Of a stretch of DNA of 29,675 nt, positions 17,091-24,702 are shown piece by piece (the first letter of the stretch is position 1; every line of letters begins with the position of its first letter). The notes beneath the pieces were generated by a model. The model did not search any database and was not told the DNA's origin. It worked only from the letters and a program-made list of their open reading frames with translations. The position numbers and the translations under genes were made by a program. Origin of the DNA: a virus; the IMG/VR virus record IMGVR_UViG_3300002231_001545, positions 1 to 29,675 of that record, one strand, 5' to 3'.

Positions 17091-18335
17091 ATGCCGCATA
17101 ACGATAAAGAAACACAAAAGAAGTTCAAGTTTTTCGAAACCTTAGGGGTCACTTTGGGCTCAATGCCAAAAGCAACCAATAAGTTGGGCGCTGTCCAATT
17201 GTATGCGGAAAGAGAAAATTATAAGCTCACCGCATACCCTGAATACATCGGCATAACTCCAAGAGATATGTGGAGAAAAGATTTGTATTATGGGAAGGTT
17301 GATTATGATGGGGCATTTGTTCTTCCTAGCGAGGATAGTCTTAAGCCCCTTGAGGGATCCACAAATGAGACGTTTCTTTTGGTAAATTTTGTGGCTGATG
17401 CGTTTGAAGACTTCAAGAATTATTTTGGCGAAGCCTTTTTGCGTGCTCCATCACTGGCTCAGCAAAGTATTTTTAAGAATATAAAAGTCAAGAAGGCATG
17501 GTTTAGTCTTACTAATGAGTATCATGGTCTGGTCAACAATGTCTATTCTTTTTTTACGAATGATTTTTTGAAGATCAACAATAAGCACGCCGACATCAAG
17601 AATTTTAAAGATTTTTTTCATATCTTTTTTGATTTTTTGAAGGGCTATATTGTAGATTTTCCTTTTACAAAGACGGGCTTCGTGTCTTCGGCATTTACAA
17701 GTCCCCTAGCTAGTGGACTAATTGTCGAATTGGCGGATCAAAGCCACTCCAAAGATGAGCCTAAAGTGACAAAGTGGCTTCACGACCCAAACTATCGATT
17801 TTATGCACAAACAGCACAAGATTTTGGATTCAAGATAGACAAGAACGCACCTTGGCGCTTGATTGCCGACATAAAGTCTCCGCCAATGCGGTCTTATATG
17901 GCTAGGTATGGAGTGGCTCCCGAGGACTTGTTCGAGTCCGATTATTTTTACCAGACTCATCTAATCGATATTCCAACTCTTCAGGTCTATTTTTACACAT
18001 TTTATAATTCTTATGTGCAAGCTTACCCTATCGCCAAAAAGCCTGTTGTCTGTTCGGGGAAAACAAAAAATAAAACAATCGTTAGAAAAGCCTTGACAGA
18101 GGAGCAATTTGCTGGTATTATCTCTATTAGAAAGTGGTATGAGCTATATGTCATGCTGCGAGCAATGGAAACAAAAAAAGACTGGAACGAGCAAAAAATA
18201 AAAAAAATTGTTGACAAAGCTCACGCAATGTTTAAAATACAAGGAGTGATACAGGCTCAAGAGTACTTAGACATGCATTTCCGTCCCAAGCAATTACAAA
18301 GAGGCGACAGTGATATTCCAGATACTAGACGATAA
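17091..18335 (+). CDS. protein of unknown function at the structural/replication boundary
   Basis: 414 aa, not recognised. It is rich in Phe, Tyr and Lys, with aromatic helices such as FFHIFFDFLKGYIVDF (about 173-190) and YFYTFYNSYVQAYP (about 305). No signal peptide, no nucleotide-binding motif and no zinc site are evident. It begins 22 nt after the hub-like gene and its end overlaps the polymerase gene by 26 nt. Given its position it is probably a late virion or tail protein, but a replication role cannot be excluded. A strong sigma70-like promoter lies inside its last quarter. Confidence 0.85.
   Translation: MPHNDKETQKKFKFFETLGVTLGSMPKATNKLGAVQLYAERENYKLTAYPEYIGITPRDMWRKDLYYGKVDYDGAFVLPSEDSLKPLEGSTNETFLLVNFVADAFEDFKNYFGEAFLRAPSLAQQSIFKNIKVKKAWFSLTNEYHGLVNNVYSFFTNDFLKINNKHADIKNFKDFFHIFFDFLKGYIVDFPFTKTGFVSSAFTSPLASGLIVELADQSHSKDEPKVTKWLHDPNYRFYAQTAQDFGFKIDKNAPWRLIADIKSPPMRSYMARYGVAPEDLFESDYFYQTHLIDIPTLQVYFYTFYNSYVQAYPIAKKPVVCSGKTKNKTIVRKALTEEQFAGIISIRKWYELYVMLRAMETKKDWNEQKIKKIVDKAHAMFKIQGVIQAQEYLDMHFRPKQLQRGDSDIPDTRR
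18093..18121 (+). promoter_or_regulatory. sigma70-like promoter for the replication operon (inside a gene)
   Basis: TTGACA (18093-18098), 17-nt spacer, TATTAT (18116-18121), preceded by an A-rich stretch. It lies 189 nt upstream of the polymerase start, inside the coding sequence of the unknown 414-aa gene. It would let replication genes be expressed without the late structural transcript. Confidence 0.6.
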
Positions 18336-19530
18336 GAAGAGTTGTGTGGGGTTCTACACAGACGGCAAAATACAGTATCAAATACCACAAAATTTGACCG
18401 CCACTTGGAAATGGGCACCCATAATGGCAGACGTCACTCGACCCATAAAATATGCCTATTTTTACACAAACGGAGCCCCCATTGAGGAAGTTTGTCCTCC
18501 TCATCTAAAAGAGGAGTTCGCCGCCTATTCCAAAAAGATGAAGGCGTTTCTCCGTTCGTTCAAACTTGCCAAGGTCAATCTTAACGACAATTGCTTCTTT
18601 GACCTTGTTCCATCACAATACCTCTTGAAATATTGTGCCATCAAGAACGAGATTACACAGCACGTCTTTCAGAACTATGAGTATCCAAAAGCTCACGGAT
18701 ACTATATCAAGCTGACCGACCTTATCCATAAGATTTCCCAACAAGAGCTGAATCTAAAGAAGGAGAACTTTACTCCTACTGACTTGATGAATCGGCAGAC
18801 AAGAAATTTTTATTCAAAGCTCGACGAAATGCCGAGAAGAATAAAATACGAAATCTTCGGCGGCAAAGGGGGTCGACTTCGCACCTCTCCCAATTCTTTC
18901 AAGATTTTTGCACTGAACAGGGACTACCGCAAAGTCATCGTTCCGCAAAATGATTTCTTTTTGGAGCTGGACTATAACGGGGATCATCTCCGTGCTATGT
19001 TGGGCCTTGCCCGAGTCAAGCAGCCGAAGGGAGACATTCACGCCATCAACGCAAAGAAGATATTCGGAGGAATAACCAGAGACGATGCCAAGAAGAGATT
19101 TTGGAAATGGGCATACAACGAGAACAACACCCACAAGAATTTAGAAGCCATCTACAAAAGAACAGAAACAAAAGAAAAATACTTTGATGGGGAGCACATT
19201 ACGACAATATTTGGAAGAAAACTGAAGGCAACATCAGGAAATGCCTTCAACTACATCATTCAATCTACGGCAAACGACATTTTGTGTCAGAAGGCAATCG
19301 ACCTAAAAGTTTTCCTAGAGAACAAAAAAAGCTTTATTTCTTTCTTACTTCATGATAGTATCGTCTTTGACATGAGCGCTGATGATAAGAAGATGGTCAA
19401 CTTTCTTATCTCGCTCTTCAGCGATACTCGTTTTGGAAAATACAAAGTAAATGCCAAGATGGGCACCAGCTTTGGTACAATGGTGGATTATGATGGAGAC
19501 GATAGTCGGTTTGGGAAAAGCTGGGAGTAA
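18310..19530 (+). CDS. minimal family A DNA polymerase
   Basis: 406 aa from GTG 18310 (GAGG just upstream). Carries the family A palm and fingers: GGRLRTSPNSFKIFAL (187-202), motif A LELDYNGDHLRAM (218-230, catalytic D221), motif B R257...K261...W265...Y269, the NAFNYIIQSTANDI block (311-324), and motif C LLHDS (346-350, catalytic D349). It probably replicates the phage genome. There is no 3'-5' exonuclease domain; the length equals little more than the polymerase half of E. coli Pol I. By my alignment, the Pol I residues Glu710, Phe762 and Glu883 are His226, Trp265 and Ser350, which is unusual. It overlaps both neighbours (26 and 38 nt), so expression is tightly coupled. Confidence 0.88.
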   Translation: MIFQILDDKKSCVGFYTDGKIQYQIPQNLTATWKWAPIMADVTRPIKYAYFYTNGAPIEEVCPPHLKEEFAAYSKKMKAFLRSFKLAKVNLNDNCFFDLVPSQYLLKYCAIKNEITQHVFQNYEYPKAHGYYIKLTDLIHKISQQELNLKKENFTPTDLMNRQTRNFYSKLDEMPRRIKYEIFGGKGGRLRTSPNSFKIFALNRDYRKVIVPQNDFFLELDYNGDHLRAMLGLARVKQPKGDIHAINAKKIFGGITRDDAKKRFWKWAYNENNTHKNLEAIYKRTETKEKYFDGEHITTIFGRKLKATSGNAFNYIIQSTANDILCQKAIDLKVFLENKKSFISFLLHDSIVFDMSADDKKMVNFLISLFSDTRFGKYKVNAKMGTSFGTMVDYDGDDSRFGKSWE

Positions 19531-20323
19531 TATTGCCAAAGTATTTGGCAAATACCCCCAATATGAGGCAATCACCATCGACACCGATGGCGATGCTGAC
19601 TTTCTTTTGCCAAAGATGTCCTCGGCAGAAGAATACGACGCAGAGGATTATGAATTCGGCGCATTGTTCCAGAAAACTTCCCACAATGTGACGTTTATTG
19701 TGAGTGGGGGAGGAAATGTATCCGCTGCTACCCTTCGCATCTTGGAGCAGATAAAACATAAGAATATTACAATAATTTATGTTCAACCGGACATCTCTCT
19801 TTTGATGGGCGAGAAAGAACTCCACCAAAAAGCAATGTTCGGAATCCTTCAGGAATATGCTCGCTCTGGCGTCATCGCCCGATTGGTGCTGATTTCGAAC
19901 ACGGAAATGGAAAAGTTTGCCGGCGACTTGCCGATTATTGGGTACTACGACAAAATCAACAATTTGATCACCCAGACACTTCATGTTATGGGCGTGTTCG
20001 AGAAATCAGATTCTGTGATGAGTAATCACACTCCAATAAGAGCGGGAAGCCGCATCACAACTGTGTCTTTGGTGGAGTACGAAAAAAATCAAGAAAAAAT
20101 GTTTTTTTCCCTTGACAATGAGACAGAAAGAAGGTATTATTACGCTATAAACAAAGAAAAGCTTCAAAAAGAGGGAGGTCTACTGAATAAGATAAAAGAG
20201 CACCTAAAATCGAATAACAGAGGAGGGGAAGTCAAAACATCTTTTTCTATCCACTCCACATCGCATGATAAAGATTACGCATATTGTTTAATTTGTACGT
20301 CAAACATCCAAAAAATAGAATAA
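19493..20323 (+). CDS. FtsZ/tubulin-like GTPase-fold protein
   Basis: 276 aa from ATG 19493, chosen because METIVGLGKAGSN puts the glycine loop at the very N-terminus; the frame is also open from ATG 19451. Landmarks of the tubulin/FtsZ fold appear in order: GLGKAGSNIA (6-15, T1-like), AITIDTDGDA (26-35, like FtsZ NTD), VTFIVSGGGNVSAAT (66-80, where FtsZ has GGGTGTG), IIYVQPD (94-100), LVLISN (131-136), a helix DKINNLITQTLHVMG (153-167), and a C-terminal half ending in a strand YCLICTSN (264-271). The signature loop is degenerate (no Thr), so polymerisation and GTPase activity are uncertain. The gene lies between polymerase and SSB, not in a structural block. A role in moving or centring replicating DNA, or in blocking host FtsZ, is inference. 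Alternative: another Rossmann-fold nucleotide-binding protein. Confidence 0.7.
   Translation: METIVGLGKAGSNIAKVFGKYPQYEAITIDTDGDADFLLPKMSSAEEYDAEDYEFGALFQKTSHNVTFIVSGGGNVSAATLRILEQIKHKNITIIYVQPDISLLMGEKELHQKAMFGILQEYARSGVIARLVLISNTEMEKFAGDLPIIGYYDKINNLITQTLHVMGVFEKSDSVMSNHTPIRAGSRITTVSLVEYEKNQEKMFFSLDNETERRYYYAINKEKLQKEGGLLNKIKEHLKSNNRGGEVKTSFSIHSTSHDKDYAYCLICTSNIQKIE
20112..20140 (+). promoter_or_regulatory. sigma70-like promoter for the SSB gene (inside a gene)
   Basis: TTGACA (20112-20117), 17-nt spacer, TATTAT (20135-20140). The -35 and -10 boxes are identical to those at 18093. It lies in the 3' part of the FtsZ-like gene, 242 nt before the SSB start. Confidence 0.55.
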
Positions 20324-20326
20324 ATA
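20319..20326 (+). promoter_or_regulatory. possible T4-late-type box before the SSB gene
   Basis: AATAAATA followed by CC differs from the T4 late box TATAAATA only at its first base. It spans the stop of the FtsZ-like gene and lies 55 nt before the SSB start. Weak on its own. Confidence 0.25.
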
Positions 20327-20381
20327 CCGAAAAACCCTGTAAAAAGCGAGAAAATCTACTAAATAAGAAAGGAGAAAGATA

Positions 20382-21131
20382 GTGGCACTTGATTTGAAAA
20401 AAATGAAGCAGAAGTTGGACAATTTGCAAAATCGTGGCGGAGGGTCGAGCACCATTCGATTCTGGAAGCCGCAGGAGGGGAACAATACAGTCCGTATTGT
20501 ATGTCCTAAAGATGGCGACGCCTTCAGAGGAAGGCATCTTCATTACAATGTAGGCAAGCGAGCCTTTTTGTGTCCCGAGAAGAACTTCGATGAGGATTGC
20601 CCAGTTTGCGATTTTGGTCGAAGTCTTTACAAGCAAGGAGATCCCGAAAGCATCTCTCAAGCCAAGACTATGTTCGCCCGACAACGATACTACTCCCCCG
20701 TAGTCGTCCGTGGCGAAGAAAGTGAAGGCATTCGTTGGTGGGGATACGGAAAAACAGTATATGAGACATTGTTGAAGCTCGTGCTCAACCCAGAATATGG
20801 AGACATTACGGATCCAGAAACTGGGACTGACCTTGATGTAGCCTACGACAGACCACCCGGAGCGTCGTTCCCAAAAACGACCATCGTCGCCAAGCGCCGA
20901 GCATCTCCCGTCTGTCCTGACATGGCAAGTGAAGAATGTCGTGAACTTTTGGACTCTATCCCCGACTTTGACGCTCTCTTCGACACTAAGTCGTCAGCCG
21001 AGATTACTGCTCTTCTGAATGAACACCTCACCACCGAGGCGGATGCAGAAGGGCTTTCGACAGAGACAGAGAAGTACGCATCCACAACAAAATCCACCGT
21101 TGATGATGCCTTCTCAGAGTTGCTCGGCTAG
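20382..21131 (+). CDS. single-stranded DNA-binding protein (gp32-like)
   Basis: 249 aa, GTG start with AAGGAG upstream. It coats ssDNA in replication and recombination. As in T4 gp32, there is a basic N-terminal arm (MALDLKKMKQKLDNLQNRGG), a core with strand IRFWKPQEGNNTVRIV, and a zinc site H52 (or H54), C64, C73, C76 with spacing close to that of gp32 (H64, C77, C87, C90). A long acidic, Ser/Thr-rich C-terminus ends in DDAFSELLG and would bind partner proteins. T4 gp32 is 301 aa. Followed by a strong terminator. Confidence 0.88.
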   Translation: MALDLKKMKQKLDNLQNRGGGSSTIRFWKPQEGNNTVRIVCPKDGDAFRGRHLHYNVGKRAFLCPEKNFDEDCPVCDFGRSLYKQGDPESISQAKTMFARQRYYSPVVVRGEESEGIRWWGYGKTVYETLLKLVLNPEYGDITDPETGTDLDVAYDRPPGASFPKTTIVAKRRASPVCPDMASEECRELLDSIPDFDALFDTKSSAEITALLNEHLTTEADAEGLSTETEKYASTTKSTVDDAFSELLG

Positions 21132-21151
21132 AGAGCGCCATTTCCTGAAGT

Positions 21152-21179
21152 GGGGGGCGTATGCCCCCCCTTCTTTTCT
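21152..21179 (+). terminator. rho-independent terminator after the SSB gene
   Basis: GGGGGGC (21152-21158), loop GTAT, GCCCCCC (21163-21169), then CTTCTTTTCT. It is very similar in design to the terminator after the fibre gene. It would let SSB be made in excess over recA. Confidence 0.85.
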
Positions 21180-21202
21180 AAATAAGAGGAGAAGATAAAT
21201 AT

Positions 21203-21898
21203 ATGTCAAAAAGAGCAGGAAAAATTGACAAAGGCTTTCTAACGAGAGTCAACAAAAAGCTTGGAAGAAAAGCTTTATATAACCTTAACGACGAAGAAGA
21301 CCCAACTGTTATTCCTTATTGGGTCCCAACTGGCTCTCGCTGGCTGGATTCCATTGTGGCCCGAGGAAAGGTCACAGGAATTCCAGGCGGAAGAATTACA
21401 GAAATCGCAGGGTTAGAAGGGACTGGTAAGTCGTGGATGGCATTGAAAATCGCAGTCAATGCGCAGAGAATGGGGATGCCCGTCCTTTGGGTTGATTCTG
21501 AGGCTTCTTTCGATAAAGAATACGCCCAAGATATGGGCATCGACTTTGGGGGCGAAGACTTCTTTTATGTTAGAGGTCTTTCTGTGGAAGAAACGCTCGG
21601 CACAGTTGAAGAATTCTTGAAGCAAGGAGTTCAGTCATTGGTGGTTTGGGATTCTCTTGCTCAGACGCCTTGCGAAGCTGAGATTGAAAAAGATTATAAC
21701 CCCAATGCTGATGTCGCCCGAAAAGCACGAGTGCTGTCATTGGCGATGAAGAAGCTGACTGTGCCAGTGAGCGAGACTGAAAGCACATTCGTGGTCCTCA
21801 ATCAGCTCAAGACGAACATCACAAGTAATATGTATGAGGCAATGGCGACCCCTTATGTCACACCAGGAGGAAATCTCTTGACTATTCTTATTCATTGA
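21203..21898 (+). CDS. uvsX: RecA/UvsX recombinase, N-terminal fragment (frame broken)
   Basis: 231 codons, then a premature stop. Walker A GLEGTGKS (70-77), the VLWVDSEASFD strand (94-104), Walker B LVVWDS (146-151), the FVVLNQLK strand (196-203) and the start of loop L2 (TPGGN, 220-224) identify a phage RecA-type strand-exchange protein. RecA proteins continue from GGN into AL.(Y/F), so a single base appears to be missing after 21874. The sequence resumes in the -1 frame as LDYSYSLRIWLTKRKSKK, and a second -1 change near 22020 leads to the C-terminal part. Restoring both bases gives about 371 aa, a normal size. It lies between SSB and FEN nuclease genes, as expected for phage recombination. 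Sequencing error and true inactivation cannot be told apart here. Confidence 0.85.
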   Translation: MSKRAGKIDKGFLTRVNKKLGRKALYNLNDEEDPTVIPYWVPTGSRWLDSIVARGKVTGIPGGRITEIAGLEGTGKSWMALKIAVNAQRMGMPVLWVDSEASFDKEYAQDMGIDFGGEDFFYVRGLSVEETLGTVEEFLKQGVQSLVVWDSLAQTPCEAEIEKDYNPNADVARKARVLSLAMKKLTVPVSETESTFVVLNQLKTNITSNMYEAMATPYVTPGGNLLTILIH

Positions 21899-22022
21899 GA
21901 ATTTGGCTGACAAAGAGAAAGTCAAAGAAAACTCATGTCAACGATGAGCGAGGATTCAAGACTGGATACGAAGTCAAGTGCACGCTCAAGAAGTCTCGCT
22001 TCGGTGGAGAAAATAGGGTTTG
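21875..22022 (+). pseudogene. RecA/UvsX middle segment in a shifted frame
   Basis: Read in the frame containing 21877, this gives LDYSYSLRIWLTKRKSKK, then HVNDERGFKTGYEVKCTLKK and SRFGGENRV. This matches the part of RecA after loop L2, including the conserved KSRFG. It has no start signal of its own. Confidence 0.75.
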
Positions 22023-22316
22023 TTCTTTCAATCTTATTTTGCAGGCGAGAACACAGGCATTGAGGACGAAGTCAGCTGGCTTGAAGCTTTGCGTGGAAGC
22101 AACAGCATCAGAACCGCTGGCGCTTGGTCAACCTTGACTTATGCTGACGGCTCGGAAGAGAAGTTCCAGAAGGCTAATTGGGTCAAGAAAATTAAAGAAA
22201 ACGAGAAATTTAAAAACCGCATTCTTGAGTTGATGGACGAAGAGGTCGTCTTGAAGTTTGAGAAAGCAGTGTCCGGTGGAGCAGAATTTTATTCGCTTCC
22301 AGGGGACCAACACTGA
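22020..22316 (+). CDS. uvsX: RecA/UvsX recombinase, C-terminal fragment
   Basis: From about 22023 the frame reads FFQSYFAGENTGIEDEVSWL, then EALRGSNSIRTAGAW and a helical end (KIKENEKFKNRILELMDEE), typical of the end of phage RecA proteins. No convincing start codon or ribosome site precedes it, so it is the tail of the broken gene rather than an independent one. The stop is 20 nt before the nuclease gene. Confidence 0.7.
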   Translation: MFFQSYFAGENTGIEDEVSWLEALRGSNSIRTAGAWSTLTYADGSEEKFQKANWVKKIKENEKFKNRILELMDEEVVLKFEKAVSGGAEFYSLPGDQH

Positions 22317-22336
22317 CGATTTGATAGGGGGAGATA

Positions 22337-23314
22337 ATGGCGAAAAGATTGTTGATAATTGATATGCTCAATCTTTTTATACGCAATTACACAGTGAACC
22401 CGTCTCTTGATGACAATGGCGTTCCTGTTGGCGGTGTAAAAGGGACTTTGGGGAGCATTCAGAAAATCTCCAAAGAGGTCAAACCAGATGAAATAGTTAT
22501 TTGTTGGGACACCGCTGGTGGCTCGCTGCGACGCAAATCGCAAAACAAGAACTATAAATCAGGAAGACGTCCAATCAAACTAAATCGTGTATACGAAGAT
22601 CTGGACGAAAAAGCCGCCGAACAGAACAAAATAAATCAAATCGTCAGATTGACAGAATATTTGAACCTTATGCCGATCATTCAATTGTCTGTTGAGGGCG
22701 TTGAGGCAGACGATATTATATCTTTTGTCTCCCAGGCACGACAATACAGTGATTGGCATAAGGTCATTTATTCTTCAGATAAAGACTTCTATCAGCTTTG
22801 CAACAAAAGAACTTTTGTTATTCGCAGAGTGAAGCAAGAATATAAAGCTGTCACCGAATCAAAGCTCGTGGAAGAGTTCAACATTCATCCAAACAACTTT
22901 GCCCTGGCAAGAGCCCTCGTTGGCGATAAATCTGATAACATTGTGGGAATCTCTGGGGTTGGAATGAAAACCGTAGCCAAGTGTTTCCCTTTCCTTTCTG
23001 AGGGCAAAACTTACTATATTAACGACATTATTGAGCACGCAAAGCAGAAATTGGAGGAGAGAACCCGAACCACCATCTATGGCAAGATTGCGAACTCAGA
23101 AAAGATAATCAAAGACAATTATGATATGATGCAGCTGTATTCCCCGCTGCTCTCAGTGAAAGCCGTCGAGCAAGTCAACTACGCTCTGGACAACTTTGAA
23201 TATGATTTTAATCAAACAAAGTTCTTGACAATGATAATGAAAGACGGTATAAGTAGTTATAAGTTTGATGACCTGTTCCGATGCCTGAGCCGCATCATTC
23301 GAGACAATAAATGA
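22337..23314 (+). CDS. 5'-3' exonuclease / flap endonuclease (T4 RNase H type)
   Basis: 325 aa, with GGGGGAG before the ATG. It removes RNA primers and flaps at the fork. PIN/FEN metal ligands are visible: D9 (LLIIDMLN), D58, E123/D125/D126 (GVEADDI), D148/D150 (SSDKDF), D197/D200 (VGDKSDN). The helix-three-turn-helix DNA grip follows (NIVGISGVGMKTVAK, 201-215). Length is close to T4 RNase H (305 aa). It supplies the nuclease activity that the minimal polymerase lacks. It overlaps the helicase start by 4 nt (ATGA). Confidence 0.92.
   Translation: MAKRLLIIDMLNLFIRNYTVNPSLDDNGVPVGGVKGTLGSIQKISKEVKPDEIVICWDTAGGSLRRKSQNKNYKSGRRPIKLNRVYEDLDEKAAEQNKINQIVRLTEYLNLMPIIQLSVEGVEADDIISFVSQARQYSDWHKVIYSSDKDFYQLCNKRTFVIRRVKQEYKAVTESKLVEEFNIHPNNFALARALVGDKSDNIVGISGVGMKTVAKCFPFLSEGKTYYINDIIEHAKQKLEERTRTTIYGKIANSEKIIKDNYDMMQLYSPLLSVKAVEQVNYALDNFEYDFNQTKFLTMIMKDGISSYKFDDLFRCLSRIIRDNK
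23225..23253 (+). promoter_or_regulatory. sigma70-like promoter for the helicase gene (inside a gene)
   Basis: TTGACA (23225-23230), 17-nt spacer, TATAAG (23248-23253), located in the end of the nuclease gene, 58 nt before the helicase ATG. Confidence 0.5.
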
Positions 23315-24702
23315 CAAGAAACGCAGAAAGTTTTTCAAAATATGGTCGTCCCTTCCAAGAAGGCCTCGTGCAGATAATCCTTGATGATCGTGCCTTCGCC
23401 GATCAGATTGGGGAAGTTCTTGACATAGAGTTTTTGGAACTAAAGCATCTACAATTATTCTTGAGGAAATTATACGGATACAAAGAAAAGTATCGCTCTC
23501 ATCCATCACGAAAGATGATGGCAACAATGTTGCGAGCAGACATCTCAAATGAGCCCGAAGCGCTCCAGAAACAAGTTCGTGATTATTATGCCAAGGTTCT
23601 GGCATCCCCCGCTCTTCTCGAAGAAGAAGAATATATTCGTGAAGCTTCTTTGGACTTCTGCCGCAAGCAAAAGCTCAAAGAGGCGATGATAAAATCAGTC
23701 AAGCTACTCAAGAATTCTTCTTTTGACGAGATTAGCGAAGTTATCAACAATGCTTTGAAGCTCGGCTCAGAGAATAACTTTGGGCATGAATACATCAAAG
23801 ACTTTGAAGAGCGCTTCGTCGTAAAAGCAAGAAGCCCAGTGTCAACTGGCTGGCCCTTGATGGACGGCATCACAAACGGTGGACTGGGGAAGAGCGAGCT
23901 TGGAGTGGTTCTTGCTCCGACTGGAGCTGGAAAGTCAATGGTTCTCGTTCATCTGGGAGCAGCAGCAGTAAAGGCTGGAAAAACGGTTGTCCATTACACG
24001 CTCGAACTCCAAGATACAGTGGTTGCAACCAGATATGACTCCTGCATCACGGGAATCCCGCTGAACAGTGTCTATCAGTTCAAAGACGAAGTTTACAAAA
24101 AGATTAAAGATATCAAAGGAAGCTTGATTGTCAAGGAGTACCCGACCAAAACAGCATCGACCAACTCAATTCGTGCTCATTTGGAAAGACTTCGACAACG
24201 CTCCATCTACCCAGATATGATTATTCTTGATTATGCAGACTTGCTCCGTCCAATCAAGGTGGAAAAAGAAAAAAGAAATGAGCTTGAATCCATTTATGAG
24301 AATCTTCGGGCCATGTCGCAAACTTACGAATGTCCAATTTGGACAGCAAGTCAGACAAACAGAAGTGGACTGAGCGTTGAGGTTGTCACAATGGAAGAAA
24401 TCTCAGAGGCATATTCAAAGTGCTTTGTCGCTGATTTTATCTTCTCGTTGTCACGGTCGAAAGAAGATAAAATTGGGAATACAGGCAGATTCCACATCGC
24501 CAAGAATAGGAACGGACCAGATGGAAGAACGCTCCCGATTTTTATGGACACCAGAAATGTTAGAATCGAGACTTTCAATAGCAAAGACCACAGAGACGAT
24601 GAGCTAAAAAAGAGAAAGAAGAATATAAGCAAAACAACAGCAGAAAAATACCAAATGCACCTAAAGGAGAAGAAAAATGGCGTACACCAAGTCACAGGTT
24701 GA
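23311..24702 (+). CDS. replicative DNA helicase (DnaB/gp41 type)
   Basis: 463 aa. A helical N-terminal domain (1-150) is followed by a RecA-fold motor: TGWPLMDGITNGGLG (179-193), Walker A APTGAGKS (202-209), HYTLELQD (228-235), Walker B MIILDYADLL (303-312), the sensor stretch WTASQTNRSG, and AKNRNGPDGR near the end of the fold. It unwinds DNA ahead of the polymerase as a hexamer. No primase domain is fused, and no primase gene is in the window. The Lys-rich C-terminus overlaps the RNR start by 26 nt. Confidence 0.92.
   Translation: MTRNAESFSKYGRPFQEGLVQIILDDRAFADQIGEVLDIEFLELKHLQLFLRKLYGYKEKYRSHPSRKMMATMLRADISNEPEALQKQVRDYYAKVLASPALLEEEEYIREASLDFCRKQKLKEAMIKSVKLLKNSSFDEISEVINNALKLGSENNFGHEYIKDFEERFVVKARSPVSTGWPLMDGITNGGLGKSELGVVLAPTGAGKSMVLVHLGAAAVKAGKTVVHYTLELQDTVVATRYDSCITGIPLNSVYQFKDEVYKKIKDIKGSLIVKEYPTKTASTNSIRAHLERLRQRSIYPDMIILDYADLLRPIKVEKEKRNELESIYENLRAMSQTYECPIWTASQTNRSGLSVEVVTMEEISEAYSKCFVADFIFSLSRSKEDKIGNTGRFHIAKNRNGPDGRTLPIFMDTRNVRIETFNSKDHRDDELKKRKKNISKTTAEKYQMHLKEKKNGVHQVTG

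Noticed and set aside
21178-21187. CTAAATAAGA, also at 20359, as a promoter motif
   Set aside because: Both copies sit within 5-20 nt of a ribosome site. They look like A-rich translation leaders rather than promoters.
21865-22030. Programmed -1 frameshifting in the recA gene
   Set aside because: No in-register slippery heptamer was found at either break (GGGTTTG near 22016 is out of register). Two successive shifts in one enzyme would be very unusual, so error or inactivation is favoured.
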